Assembly (NCBI GenBank): GCA_963920665.1
Contig: OY987266.1
Location: 2,919,001 to 2,983,000 of the forward strand
From: Straminergon stramineum
Taxonomy: Eukaryota; Streptophyta; Bryopsida; Hypnales; Calliergonaceae
Length of the DNA stretch: 64,000 nt
Direction of reading: 5' to 3'
A program made the translations under genes and the position numbers. Shown piece after piece: positions 10,467-24,838 of this stretch (position 1 is its first letter; the number at the start of each line of letters is the position of its first letter). The notes beneath the pieces are model-generated. The model searched no databases and had not been told where the DNA came from. It saw only the letters and a program-made list of their open reading frames with translations.

Positions 10467-13400
10467 ATGTCCGAGCTCAATTCAAAGTGCGCAAAGGAAA
10501 TCAGGTGGTGTATTCCTCCTCCTTCTTCAAATTTTGTTGCAACATTGTGCCTCTTTCTTCAGGGTTTCAATACTAGGCTGCAGGTGCTGTGTTTTAATGA
10601 ATTTTGGAGCCAATGCTGAGGGATTGCAGCGGAGGGAGTATGTTGCGCTTGAAATTTTTGACCTAGCCTCGCCGAGCTGGTTCGCGTCTTGGATATCGTT
10701 CGCGGATATGCGATGGCCAAAATTAAAACGGAGCTCATGTCAGGTACACTCTTCGAATTTTTTTGCAAATGTAGGTGCAAACGAGTTTCATTTTGAATAA
10801 ACCCTAGAGTCTTTACTGCTCTATTGATTTCTACACTCGGAAATTTCTTTCTTTCAAGATTTTGTTCTTCTTTTAGTTTTGCGTTAAATGGAGCATGTAG
10901 TGCTCTTGCATTGAAGTTGAAGTGCGATCTAATTCTTGTACTCAGACCACCGGCACAGTTGTCACATCGACACGGTTTTTTCTTATTGTTTCTATCCTTT
11001 TGATCTTTTTTTTTTCTAAGATGCTGATTCAATTCTGATCATTTGAACAGGGGAGAAAGATGTGAGATCGCTGGTTGAGAAGATTACAGCGATTCGTGGG
11101 AAGAACATACCCTTTTTTCGCCCGAAGCGCTCACTTCTCACGACTGAGGCGTCTCTGGTATTTTCCCAGTTAGTTTGACCTACTTTCACGCCTTTCTACA
11201 TCATATAGTTCTACATGAGTAGCGTCTATCAAATGGATGGGATTCTGCGAAGTTAGGCAATGCTAACAAGGGTTTTTAACGTTCCTGCAGTCAAGCGAAC
11301 AGTCTTGATTTTTTGCAATTAAGAAGATCTTCATTTTTATTTGCAGGTAAAGCATGTTCTGTACATGCTTCAAGGCTTTGCTAGTGCACACCTCCCATGG
11401 GATGAAGTAAACCAGCGGTTCTCTGTTGTGAAGGGTCTTCACGTCTCGTATCTCTCAATGTCGAGTCTCTACAACCTGCTCACGCCATTCACGGTTGCTG
11501 CAACCAGCTTGCGAAGAGTGGAGATTTTCGTCAAGAAAGTGGCAGCTGAATCTACTGGCAGCTGGTTGAAATCAGAGTCTCAAACTTTACCGACACTGGA
11601 AGCCTTTGCAAATGCGGTGGCTATGCGGCTTGAGGTGAGTGGAAATCCTGTGACAGTGAAACAACTTCCTCGACCATTGCGCTGATGAGTCTTGATAGTT
11701 TGGTGTCATCTCTTTTTTTTAGATTTTAAACATTGGGATGTTTAGCGAGATGTAAGAAGATCTTGTTCATCGGAGTTCCGGAGCAAGAAGTGTTGGTTCC
11801 ACACCATTCTAGTAATTGAAGACTTAGATGAACTTTTCAATTTTCGTCGTTAAAGCTTACACGCCTTTGGAGCGACGAAGTTTCACATGGTCGCCTTGAC
11901 GAATGCACGCAATGTGACTCTTTGAAGTCTTATAGTCTTGAACTGGAGCATGTATGAATCAAGTGTTGTGAGTATCTCTTCATTGTGATGAATATTCATC
12001 CTCAAGTGATTGAAACAGTGTCTGCGCAAACCTGCACTGGAGAAGGAATTAGAGGCGGTTTCCGGGGGAGCAGGAACCTCAGTCACCCTTCTGAGTCTAA
12101 TGGCAAGCATGTCGTGGTTAGTGTTTCTAGACTAATGCTTGTAGTCTAGTGTTAAAATGATTGACTCTTTCTGGTTCGTTCTGGATTTTAAATTACATTT
12201 TTACCATTCAAGATGTTAAAGATTCTATCTGAGCTGGAATAACAGGGTATTTGCAGGGACTGAGTTCCTCATGACTGTTGTTAACAACGCTGTTCCGGAG
12301 TTTGATCTCCTCTATGCCAAAACAAGAAGTGCAGCAGAGGTTGCAGCCCAGATTTTGACATCATTATATGAGCAGCTTAATGATATATGTCTTCTGGAAG
12401 ATGGGGAGGTATGAAGCAAAAAGGGAGCCCCTTGTGGAATTTTTTTAATGACTATTTTAGTACCCACTGACCTTGATGCTGCTGATGCCTTTCTAAACAA
12501 GTTTATTTTTTTAGTTGCTTATGAGCTGGATTCATGTGCCTTCTGGGTATCTCTTAAATCATTGAATGTCACCAAGAATATTTCAGTGGGTTTAATATAT
12601 GATTAGCAATTTATCCTCGCAGCTTCAATATTACACTACAGACTGCTTGTGAGAATGTTCTAATTTATGTGTTCTCCAATTGCATGTTGCGTTTGTGCTT
12701 CCTTAAAGTGTGTAACACAAGTACTCCCAGCACATATATTTGACTCAGAAAGTTGACGTGCATCAAATCAAAGAGTGATTCATGTTTGTGTTTACTTTCT
12801 GCCGCCCAACTTATCATTGATTGTGGTATGTAATAGGAAGAGGCTTATCGGACAATACTATTGCTATTTATAGGCACTTTGCGACCACTTACCAAGTCCT
12901 TGGATGCCTGGCTTCAAGAAGGCACTCTCAGCGATCCATGTGGCGAGGTAATCAACATTGATTTTGATTTCCGTCATTCGATGTGAGTTTGGATCATTTG
13001 ATGTGAGTTTCTCACTTTTTTTCCCCCTCTATTTAATTGTATTTAAGAATAAAATAGAAATTTCCTGACAAGCTCTCTGGACTGCTACTAGCTTTTCATC
13101 TATGCAGATAACGGTGTCCCAATTGAGGATTCCGCATTTTGGCAGCGAGGTTATCAACTGCGGCGGAAAACTAAGACTGATGTACAGAAATCCTCGAACT
13201 CAGGGCAATCGAATTTAAAAAGTCCTTCTACTGGGACATTGGAGGATGTTCTCACGAGCCAGAAATTTTCGTCTCGGTCATCACTAGAGCCTGGCAGTCC
13301 AAGTTACATGTCATCAAGTCCTGAAGGTAACGAAAATGGGAATTTGTAAATGGAATTCCCGACTACCTTGTTCTCTTCGAAATACAGTATAGTGTTCGTT

Positions 13401-16400
13401 CTGTTGAGCATCAGTTTATCAGGACATTGACAGAGTATCTGGGGTCTGGCTCTGCAGTGCAACGAACAGATGAAGAAGAGGACCTCATATGCCCAGTATT
13501 TTTACAGTGCTTAGCCAAACCAGTGGTGTCTGCTGGCAAGTCACTCCAGTTGCTTCAACACATTTGGCGTGGTAAAGGTGAAGGAGAACGTTTGCACTCA
13601 TCTTTCTCGTCCGGAGCGTCCCTTTCTCTGCCTCAGACACCGTTGTCTCCGTTCAGTCAAGAGAAGAGATCTGCAAAAGAGGTATGTAAAGTGTAATATG
13701 TCTTTTGTTGATCTTCTGTTCCTTATCCGTAGATGGACCGTTGTTGCATCTTTTGGGAATTCTTGGTTCATCAATAGTTCATTTCTGTCTATTCTTGTTT
13801 GGGACTGCTCTTATTTGACCCTCTCTTCTTGATTCGATCGGAAGAAACGAGTCTTGGATTGTTATATTATAATGTTTTTGTTGGTCCTTGTTTGAACCAG
13901 GCGATAGCAGGGCCTTCATCTTCCCAACTATTGCAAAAAAGTGTGTCTACGAATTTGAGTGAGAGCCTCTTGCATGAGCCAGGAGAATTTCCTATTCACC
14001 ACCTTCAAGTACCTCTCTTCGAGGAATTATGTGTCTCACTGCGGAGGCTCTTAGCCCGTGATTGCACGAGACCTATTATTTCAAGTCCGGAACCAGTAGA
14101 GTCAGACGAAGATACTACTGTACCAGTGGATACCAAACCATCATTAAAGTCTGGTGATTACATGGAGACTTTCTATGAAATACAGGTGAGATTTGGATCA
14201 GATTCTGGCCTCGTGTTTTTTTTCATTTACATTCATCTGAGCACGTTGAGTTGCAAAGTGGAATTTCTTGAGCACGAAAACAATCTCTTTAGGTGTAACT
14301 CTGTTCCGCATAACACTCTATTTAGGTACCTGATTATCAGTACCTGTACCCTAACATGTACCTTCCGCAAAATCAGGAAGGAAGACGCAGACAGAAGGAA
14401 ATTGGGTATATCTGGAGGAGAGAGCAAGTTACAGAGATTGTGCAGAACAGGGACGATTTGACCTTGGACGAGACCAATCTCGTACACAACCCAGATGGCC
14501 AATTTATGAGGTTTCAACAGTCTCTTCACATCAAACTAGGTACCACCGGCAGTGACGAGGGCAACAAAGAACCTCTCGATTCTGAGTTCAGTCAGAGACC
14601 AGAAATTGCTGAGTTGCAGTCTCTATCAGGATCCCCAAGATTTCAAAATTCAACAGGTTGGAACCTGTCTTTATTTCAGATCAATGTTGCAGTTCGAGAA
14701 GTCTTGCTATTTTCTTCATGTTTGTACTATATGCTCTTGGGTGATGGCACTCACCAGTAGATAATGGAACCCTTGGCCATTGTGTTTATGTGATTGACAG
14801 GTTTGCAAAATGGTCCTGAATCAGCGTCTGAGAATGTAAGCAAGAAAGTATCATCGTCTGCAAATTTGTTTGCAACCTTAGGTGGAAAATGCTCAACAGA
14901 AGAACCTCAAGAGGATCCATGGCGCCTGAAGCTAAGCTTGAGCACAAACAGTCAGCTCCCTCCTCTTAATGACTCAGAGCTATGGGAAGATCTGTTTGCT
15001 GAAGATGACAACGATTTAGTCAAAAACCTACATGCTGAAGGCGACGCAAGTTCCCCTCACAGTGTATTAGACGAGCAATTTGAATTTACAAAAAGTAGAA
15101 GCTTTAAATTTAGAAAAAGCTTAACCAAGAACGAGCCGTGCAGGGACTTAAAATTGACAAAGACTTTGTCAAAGGTCGCTACAAATTACAGCTATGGTGA
15201 GGGATGTGGGAAACTTATTTCCTGTCTCTTTAGAGAAGACTTAAAAGCAATGGACCTTGTAATGCCCTGTTCTACTGAGCTGCCATCTTTCCAGGTATGT
15301 AGTGCGAAAACACAAGTTGAGCTGTTAGTTATTTCCTCACTAGTTTTAGAAGATGCCGTTTCAACGCTCACTGTAAATAGAAGGATTGGCCTTATTTATA
15401 TAATATGCTTAATTCGTACGAACCACACTTGGTGCTTCTAACCACTAGATCCATGAAACTTTTTAACAGGACCCAATTAACACTATGCTTTCCTAACCAA
15501 GTAATTTTTCATTCATCGATCTCATAGGAAAATAAGGCGATTTCAGAGTTCATTGCACCACACCAACAGAACCAAGTGGCTGCTCAAATGCTGGATTGGT
15601 TGCAACGAATGAATTTCAAGACGACTCCTTCTCCCGCTGTTTTGGTGCAAGAGTGCTTGATCTCCTACATTGAGAAACGAGTACTACTCTAAACCTGTAT
15701 TCTAATATGTACTTCAAGAAGAGACTTGCATCTTTCTCGAAATGCTATCGAAAGGTTTTCGTTTCTGTGTAGTACACTTGCATCTTCAGGACTGCATACC
15801 GCCTGCTGAAGCTTTCAATTGTGGGTTACTTTTGCGTAATTTCTATTTGAGTTCTGCAAATATGCCGTCAGTATTTGAAATCTTCATTCTGAGCGCATCT
15901 TTTGCAAAGGGCGAAAGGAAATGAATTGTCTGAACTCTAAGTACATCTGGCACATAGTCGTCTTCTCAGTCGTATGTACCTTACAGTTTCTAATTTGCCA
16001 GTATGTCGTCATCACTATAGAATTCTAAGCAGAATTGCTAGGGCACTGCTTTTCCAGTTATTCCAAGCACGTTTTCTATGTAGTATATTTCATTCTGTTT
16101 TGGTTGTGGCGGGTGGCAGGTGCATGCGGTTAGCCAGCAACTTTTGGAGAGGTTGATGGGAGAGTGGCGGCTTATGGAAGAGCTTGCTCTTCTTCGTGCT
16201 ATCTACTTAGTAGGCTCTGGTAGAGCTCCTTTCCATCAGCTTATGTGATCCCCATTATAGGAGAGATGGTGGGTCGGAGTCCATTGTTCAAGTCCTATAT
16301 TCTTGAGTTTTTGTAGAAAGAGTTGCTAATTTCTTTCCCTTAAAAAATAAATAAAATTTGTTTTCTCACTGTCCGAGTCTGTGTTACTTGTCAGGTGACT

Positions 16401-16532
16401 TACTGCAGCAATTTGCATCTGTTCTTTTCAATAAACTGGATAGAGGGGAGAACTGGGATGACTACTACGAGCTGAACACTATGCTTCAGGTACCTCCTTC
16501 TGAAGAATTCAGTTATGTGCCCATTGTCAGTG

Positions 16533-16604
<72 letters not shown>

Positions 16605-19018
16605 GGACTCCCTATTTGGGGAGTTTGAACAGTCATGGTACCTGAAGTATTGAAATGCACATTTCCGAATTCCATGAGTTATTACTGAGTATCTATACGA
16701 TATGTCTCCAGATGCAATAGTTGTGCGAAGCAAATTGTTTTCTTGTTGCAAGTTCTTAATATAGCATATATTTGCAGGAATCTGTTCGAAGCTCTGCTCA
16801 TGGTATGACCTCCCCTGCACTGGAATCGTTAGTAGTGACTGTGAAGTCCAGTCAATCGACATTTTCTGCTTCTGCGAGCCCACCTCGAAATTACAACACC
16901 TTGCCTCTTCAAATTACTGGTCGAAGTCCAACAGCAGGCATCGATACTCTGGATTCTCTTCGATTCTATTATAAGGTGGAGCATTCGAGCGATCTTTCGG
17001 CCTCCTTGAAATATTGTAGATATTGCGGCCCAATGAAGCAGATTTGTTCGTAGATCCACATAGTTTAGTTTGTCTTTACATTGCCTGGAACGATTGCAGT
17101 CGATCTCCATTACTGCGTCCTTATATTAATGGGCAAGGCTGTCCCTCTGAATCTCACTTTATTGAACAGGTTGCCTGGCCACTGGAACTTATCATAGACA
17201 GTAATGCTATCAAGAAGTACAACCAGGTGAACATCTCTTGACCAAGACATCCTCCTATTTCACTATTGGAAACTGGTACTGGTACTTTGTTTACTAAAAA
17301 TACATCTCACGCTCATGTATAATTATCTTTAGAAAGGTGTTTTGTCCTTGTGGGTTATAATCGCGGCAATGTTTAAAATATAGCCAGTGCGAATCCAACC
17401 TGTCAAGTTTGTTCCGTGTGCAATCTGATAGTAACAATCAGATTAGTGAGTTGTTACACTTCAATTGAACAAGTTGGGCAATTTTCTTAGAGGCCATTGT
17501 ATCTTTATTCAATTATAATTTGGTAATTTTCAGGTTATGACGTTCTTGATGAAAGTGAAGCGAGCCAAGCACGCCCTTGACAAAGCCTGCCGCTGGACAT
17601 GGAAGGTTGGTCTCTATTTGCTTCCACTTGTTTTCCTCCCGTCAATTATGGCACTGTATACCATTTCTTACGCTGGCTTTATAATAATGATGCCATTTGA
17701 CTGACCTGTGTGCATTGACAGAAATGGACTGTGATTCTGAAAATCATTGCCATAATTTGAATGGGCTTTAATTATCTTAATTTCCTCATCTGATGTTACA
17801 CCTTTGATTTTATTCTCTTTGAAGTTATGTTTTGCATATAGAGATACACTCATGTCAAAGGGATCGTGTCCTGGTTACATTTTGTAGAATGGAGGTGGTG
17901 ATGCTGCTCATCACAAGCAGCGACTGTTATTACAGCAGAAACTGATGCATTTTGTTAACACTCTGCACCAATATGTCATGGACCGGGTAAGTTCTTCGAG
18001 CTCCACAATGCGTACACCAATGGATTGAGTGCTTGAAATGATTTTGCTCTTAATCTGTCAGTGTTCTCATGCAGTTCCTGATGGAACAGGTTCTATACAG
18101 TTCTTGGCTAGAGCTTTCTGAGGGCATGGCTTCGGCAGGGTCACTTGATGAAGTTATTGCCTGTCATGATGCCTACCTAGTATCTATTCAGCGACAATGT
18201 CTAGTTGCCCCTGACAAGCTGGTAAGGATCGCTTCCTTTCTTGCTTGCATAGCAGCAGTTTTCTATTCGACACATTCCTTGGATTTGAACATCAGGAAAT
18301 ATTTTAGTAATTAGAAATTCCATGTTGAAATTGGTATTTGCACTACGTTAGTGAAACTTCCTTTGCATATCAGAGAAATATAGCTACACGAATTAATTTA
18401 TGAACACTGTTTTAGTTCCTAACAAATGCAATTTTGGACGAGCAGTGGACTCTTATTGCAGGTCGGGTGAAGACCATATTGGGGCTTGCGTTGGACTACT
18501 ACTCAATCCAGAGGGCTTTGTGTGATGGAATAGCAGCTCCTAACGTAACTGCTCGCTGTCAGTCTGAGATAGAGCGTGTGGAGCGCCAATTTGATGAGTG
18601 CATGGTTTTTCTTTTACGAGTATGATTCTTCCTCAATACTTCGTTCACCATTTGTCTGAGTTGATGCTTCCATCTGCTCACTAGTAAAACGGCCGTCTAA
18701 GATGCAATGCTGCTCACTACCTGTCATACTCAAGTCACCTTACTTACAGCCAGCACGCTATTGCTTATTCTTTAGCAATGGCCCCAAGGTTGTACTGTAA
18801 TGATTGAGGACCCCACCGATAATTTCGGATTTCTAACAATCACTATCTGAATTCAGGTGCTGTCTTTCAAATTGAATGTGGGTCACTTTCCGCACTTGAG
18901 CGACCTGGTGACACGGATCAACTACAACTATTATTATATGACACTGGAGGGTCAGATTTTGACCCCAATTCCTGATGGTCAAGGTCACTTGTCACGGCGA
19001 CCCTCACGTCGAGTTTGA
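10467..19018 (+). CDS. GCP5: Gamma-tubulin complex component 5 (SPC97/SPC98 family)
   Basis: Subunit of the gamma-tubulin ring complex, which nucleates microtubules. Twenty-two exons keep phase throughout: 10467-10504, 10667-10743, 11051-11157, 11347-11634, 12019-12116, 12246-12408, 12837-12947, 13092-13326, 13458-13681, 13901-14185, 14377-14656, 14801-15294, 15528-15680, 16120-16219, 16395-16489, 16778-16975, 17170-17226, 17534-17605, 17888-17986, 18075-18221, 18446-18619, 18857-19018. Product about 1,218 aa. The GRIP1-type half has VKHVLYMLQGF, DAWLQEGTLSDP, FIYADNGVPIEDSAFW and VVSAGKSLQLL. The GRIP2 half has VAWPLELI, KYNQVMTFLMKVKRAKHAL and HFPHLSDLVTRINYNYYY. A low-complexity acidic/Ser-rich linker is encoded mainly by exons 10-12, making it longer than the roughly 1,000 aa I recall for the Arabidopsis protein. 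Exons 1-2 are the least certain: exon 1 is 38 nt and the exon 2 acceptor is weak. Confidence 0.93.
16534..16602. repeat. (TA)n microsatellite in GCP5 intron 15
   Basis: About 34 uninterrupted TA units, 44 bp downstream of the exon 15 donor. It lies wholly within the intron. The number of units may be an assembly estimate. Confidence 0.95.
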
Positions 19019-22000
19019 TATGCTCTGTCGGTGCATCCTTGTGGTACATTCTCGGCCCCAGCCTGAGATTTGGGAGTTTTCTGTTCGTGCTATCTGATAT
19101 CACCATCCAAGTGAACTTTCTACCATCGATTTAGGTTTTCCCAGTCAAATTTACAATATCCCAAACCCGGATCAATTGAGGTATGTGAATGTATAGCAGA
19201 TGAATATACGTAGTGACGTTTCTTACGGGATGGTCACTAACTATTCTGACGTGAGAATACCACTGCTCTGCTGAGAGTGAAACTCTTTAGACATCTGTCA
19301 GCTCGGGTTATAAATTACCCGGTCAGACTACCAAATTTGGACGCAACGACCTTCTGAGCATTCAACTCTACTAAACGAGATCCGCCAAGCCTGGTAACGC
19401 TTCGACCTATCCATCTGCCTATTCTGTCATTGACCTTTCCTTCGACCTCCGAAGTGTTCTTCATCGTATTTACTCTGGTGTATTTTGGAGCTCGGTCTGT
19501 GCCGTGCAAGCCTCTTTATCAGTCGCAAGCCTTTTTCAGGGTTTGTGAGATTCCGTCCCGCTTGTCACCAATCACAGTGGCATTGGTGGCGAGTGGATTG
19601 GAACTCCAAGATACTGTCTGGCTCTCTTCCCGGTTGGTCCACATAGAAAGAGTAGGCATTCGAGTCTCTCAAATCAGTCAGTTAGTGGCCCACCTGGGCA
19701 CTGCTAATGCTGCATGCACAGGATTTGAGAAGGCTGCTTTGGGATCAACGAATGGCTGTTGAATTGTTCAAGCTTTCGGTGACTCTGTACTTAGTTGTTG
19801 GTACCTCATTGGTATAGGATCATATACGTATATACTACTTGGCTTGTTCTAAGCGAGTACTGGTATTCTCGGCACCTGTGTGATCCAAGGCCCACATGGG
19901 AATTCTGTGACTTGATCCCACTTGGCAGCATTTAAGAGGGTGTATGGGAGGACATTCAACCTGCTGGCTGACATGCTGTACCTGGGACCAACTTATTGGG
20001 GGATGGTTGCAGGGGCATTAAATTCGCAATTGTAAGGACTCCAGAGTCCCGAAGCGTGTTTCATGAATAATGTTTCATGCTTTCTAGCTTGCCATTACGG
20101 TAACATCCTTTTAAACCCTCAAAATCCTGCGGGGAGTCGTATGTACGGCACCGTATTTAACCTCTGGAATACGAACCATGAACACTGTCTTATTTTTGTA
20201 TATTTTTTTGCATATTTTCGGACATTTTCAATATTATATTCTTGTGAGTTGACAAATTCAGCAGTTAGCATTTATTGTTTAGATGCCATTTTAACATTAT
20301 ACTTCGACCCATGAACACCCTAGAACCTCTCGCCTTTCCAAAATGAAAGGTTGCCCTATTATAATCTTTTCAATGATATAGTGAAATCATTTGTTCCTTT
20401 CCCCACATGCTCTAGGCTTGTCTCCACTACCAATTGGTATGGTCAATTTTTGTGGATCTCATTTTGAGCGATAGTTTGATTGGAATGAGTTTAGATGGGT
20501 TTAGATTTTGGTAAATATACTCGAAGTGCTTAGGGGTTAATATGCCTAATTTAGATGTTATAGTATGGAACCATATTCATAGAATATGAGATCATTTTGT
20601 AGATATAGAGATATAGAGGAGATGTGATTATGATCCAAATTGGGAGTGTCATGTGTTGTTGAATTTGGCCCTAAAGGAATGAAAATTCTTCTTGCTAATT
20701 ATATTTCTTAATCTATGTGTTTTCTTGGTCAAATTCAAAAAGAAACCCATGGTAAGTCTAAAATTGGATTTTCAAGACTTGGGAAGGTTAAAGCTCGTAA
20801 GTTACCATTGAGATTTTCTTTACTTGCTAAATTGAAAATTGAATCACTACCATCCTTTTGAGTCCATGAATTGGTCATATATGGTTATTGGTGTGAGCAT
20901 TGTAATATTCTAATACAATTAGGGGATTTGTCATTTTCTTTTCAATTCTTTGTAATTGTGCACTTTGCAACTTCTCTTTGTATATTTTATGAATCCCTCA
21001 TTTTTAGTATAAACTTGATTGGATAATTTCTACATGTCAAGTATGAATACAAGCTAGAGTGAACATTTAGAAATATTTATGTACCCTTGAGGATTGAGTG
21101 CATTCAATTTTTAGTAGAATTGTCTCATTACAAATATGTGCTCTTGGAATTGAAATTTGCTTAAGCTTAAGAATGATATGGGATGCATTAGAATTATAGT
21201 TTCAACATATCTATGGAAGAAGCAATCCATCATGGATAACTTGTACAAATGGCTAAAAATAATTATATTTATGAATGAGTAGTATGTATATAAGTACTAC
21301 TACATACATCATCTTATTTGTTGAGAATAAAATCTTGAAGTAATTTAGAGAGAGTATTCAAAGCTTTGATTTTGAAGGACTCAATGGAACAATTTTGTTA
21401 GCCATGTAGAGATACAAGATGTTTTGAAGCCCAATCCTTGCACTATCAATCCCAAGCTCATTGCCCATGTAAAGGTAGTGATGCTCTTGATAAATGGTAG
21501 CAACTACTAAAGGAAGTGGTTTGAGAGTCTTGATTAAAGTGCTAATATGCTATCTTTCACTTTGTAAGGACTCTTTCCTATCCATGGTAGGATTCATTCA
21601 AAATAACATCATTCAACTATGGTAGAAAAGGCATCTTTTGGAATTCATGCTAAAAAAGGTAATTAATTTACTAACATGATAAAAACACTTTATAACAAAT
21701 ATCACATGCAAACAATGGCAAAAAATCTTTCACTATAGATGCTTCTATAAGACATTTGTTCGAAATAAGGTATGTTTTTCAATTATAACAACAATAGTCT
21801 TATCCAAAAATTTAGAAGAAGCTCATTTCTTATATCTAAAATTTCAATGGAATTGAAAATCCTCCCATAAATCTTACAACAATGTGGATGCAATAGGTAG
21901 TTACTCTTCAAGAAGATGTAGGCCTATAGCATTGGTTCATTCTTTCCAAGTTAGGACTTCTTCCTATGAAACATTTATAGGTGCAAAGCACCCTTCCCTT

Positions 22001-23474
22001 TGGTCTAGAGCCAATAATTCTATATGCAAGGTCCATCTTCCTATTAACACCCAAATTTCAATTCCTTCTTCATGTACCTATGGTAAACATTTTTCTTTGG
22101 GGATGTACCCCTTGGGTACATAAGAGTGAAGTTGAAATAATGGGTTGGTTCACCTTAGTACCATTGTAAAGGACCTACCAAAATTTAACTCCTTATATTC
22201 ACTCAATGAATTTATGAGTGTATTGAGGTGTATAGAATAGGTATGTATAATGGGCCCATGGTCAAAATAATGATACTTAGTTTGAAAGTGGTTCTAGATT
22301 CTACAATTTGCCAAGAATTTTCACAATATTATTTTTGTATAGAATTCATTTGGGAGCAAATGCCTTAAGTTTATAACAATATTTTTATTTAAGTGAAATA
22401 TTCCATTGAAGTTAAAAGTATCATTAGTAACTTTATTGGTAAATTCTAAAGGTTCCTCATAATCATAAAGAGAGGCAAAATATTTGTGAAAAGTTGAATT
22501 TTTAACAAAGAAATGAAGACTAAGGATTGAAAAATCAAGATCATGTAAGAAAAACAAGTCTCTAATTTGAAGAGACCGATCAATTGACATGAGTGCAAGA
22601 ATTTGTCTTCACTAGTGATTTCTTCATGATTTTTTCATGTTCATGAATAGAACTTTTTCTACATAAAGTCCAAAGGCACCGTGCTACCACTATTAAACAA
22701 TATTCTAATCTTAGATAATGCATACTCAATGCACTAAATTTGTGTATGAGTTTTCTAATAAAACAAAGAAAATAAAAAATATTTTGACAAACATTAACAA
22801 TATGTATTAGATCATGGAAGTATGCACTTACATTTTATTCTCACTAGCCTCACAAGCGACACACAATTCTTCTCATAAAATCTTTCTAAAGTAACCGCAA
22901 AATTCTTCTCATGTGATCTTTCTAAAGTGTCCTATTTCTATAACTACCTCTACATGTCATTACCTAATCTTGCTTTGTGAAAGTCTATGGCTAATTTTGA
23001 GTAATCTTCTTCTTATCATTTTAAATATTTATAGTTAATTTGTACAATATCTAAATAATGCATGTTTGGATGATTGCAAGAAAGACTTGTACTTTCTCTA
23101 TTCTAAAATGATCTTGTTGGACAAAATGTTCAAAATGAAGGATGAAAATATCATCATTTCAATCCATTTCAAGTTGTAAGCAAAGTTTAGTGCACTCCTA
23201 TTTAGTGAAACTTTGAGTTTTGAAATCCTTTTCAAAGTATAGTTTCAGAGTATTGAAAATAGGAATTGTGGGGCATTTTCAAGGAGCACTAGTAGCATTG
23301 TAATTGTTCACTATGAAATTTTCATTTTATTGGTCCATAACCATGTGTAGCTCCCTTGCTATTTATAGACCGAGAACCATGTGCAATGTTTGTCTTGTGT
23401 CCACTCTACTAATTGATTGACATTTATTACACAAAAATATTGAGAACCTCGATTGTTTGCACACACAATGTTGA
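19019..23474. other. GCP5 downstream region and AT-rich intergenic DNA
   Basis: The first 1 kb (19.0-20.05 kb) is less AT-rich than what follows and has no family-like frame. It may be 3' UTR or an old duplicated fragment. From 20.3 kb composition becomes strongly AT-rich with no supported gene. A fragment of the fold-back MITE seen at 1275 recurs near 22143. The open frames here are short and unlike known proteins. Confidence 0.5.
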
Positions 23475-24838
23475 TTGATCCCTTTATTCATTTCATTTGT
23501 CTTTCGATTAATGATTGCAAGGAGGAAAGGGGAACTACCACTGAAAGTTGTATTGGTGGTCTTGAATAATGACCAAACAATAAAGTTGACCAATTTGCAA
23601 TGTCAAGTGATATATGAATTTTTATTGGCTTGTAGTAACAATGGAACCTTGAAGAAATGATCAATTACAATGAAGATAAGTCAATTCAAGTTTACCACTC
23701 AAATAATTAGTAATGTCTAGGCAAAAAGCCAAGTATCCATATCAAATAGAAATAAGTTTGCAAATGTATTTGCTTATATTCCAAAAAAATTTGGACAAAA
23801 GAGGAAGGAGATTGATGTGGCCACAGTCAAAGAGATTTTGCTAAGGCAATGTAAAAACATCAAATCCTTGGCATTTGCCAGAAATATCACTAAATCAACA
23901 TTGTATCAATGCGTAAAGAAGGGGAACTTTTGCTACTATTCAAGTGCAATGAAACCATTCTTGATGAAAGAGAATAAGAAATTATAGCTTGAATATACAT
24001 TCTCAATGATCAAATCATCCTCCTTGAATATAAAGTTGCCAACATATAATTGTGTTTGAGGGTGCATTTGATCATGTTTATATTGTTGGTTTTGTATCAC
24101 TAAAGAAAGCGATAACTTCTACTTGGTGTGCAATGAAGAAGAGTTACAATACATTGGTAAAAACTAGTGCTTCATTCTCAAGGTAATGTTCCGTGTTGTT
24201 GTTGCTCGCCCTAGGTTTCATCATCAAAAGAATCAATATTTCAACAACAAGATTGAGATATACCCTCTTGTATTTGAAGAACCTACCAAACAATCCTATA
24301 AGAATTGTCCAACCGACACAATGGAGACAAAGTTGATTGCAACGATGACAAAGGACACAATACTAGTTTTGATTGACATTTTTAGGTATTTCTAGCCATT
24401 GGATCAATTTGATCACAAAGCTTGAAACATGGAGCAATCAAAGTATTTGTTGAACAACAAGATATTAATGCAAAAGCACATCCAAGTCTAGACCCAATTT
24501 TTATTCAAGAGGGTGAAAAAGATGGATTCAAGACTTCTTTCGTGTATCAATCATAAAATAGTCTAGATACAAATGTCTTGGACCCTGGATTCTTTTGTGC
24601 CAAGAAATCACTGCAACATCAAAAGGCACCTAATATGATTAACAAATTGGTCATTGTAAATGTTGCCTCATTCAATGAAATTGGAAAGGACAAATTCAAT
24701 GACATCTTCCTATCTCTTCAAAATTACCTCATCAATGTAATGAAAGTTAATGGTGGCAACAACTACAAGCTTCTCAACATGAGAAAAGCAAGATTAGCAA
24801 GATTAGGCCATCTTCTTGTCACATTAGAGGAGAATTGA
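23475..24838 (+). mobile_element. Degenerate plant mariner-like (Soymar-type) transposase
   Basis: A dead Tc1/mariner transposase read in several frames. At 23570-23655 KLTNLQCQVIYEFLLA with SNNGTLKK matches the N-terminal helix-turn-helix of plant mariner-like elements. At 23800-23970 RKEIDVATVKEILLRQ and TKSTLYQCVKKG continue the DNA-binding region. The frame from 24186 gives VVARPRFHHQKNQYF. At about 24440-24485 VFVEQQDINAKAHP keeps the second catalytic Asp, and at 24562-24590 NSLDTNVLDPGFF keeps the third (DD39D arrangement). The end resembles the family C-terminus (MKVNGGNNYKLLNMRKARL). Stops and frameshifts break it throughout. I did not find its terminal inverted repeats. Confidence 0.82.

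Noticed and set aside
16400..16883. Open frames rich in Tyr and Ile
   Set aside because: They are read through the (TA)n microsatellite in GCP5 intron 15.
19430..19762. A 110-codon plus frame downstream of GCP5
   Set aside because: No family similarity, no splice partners, and it starts in probable 3' UTR or degraded DNA.
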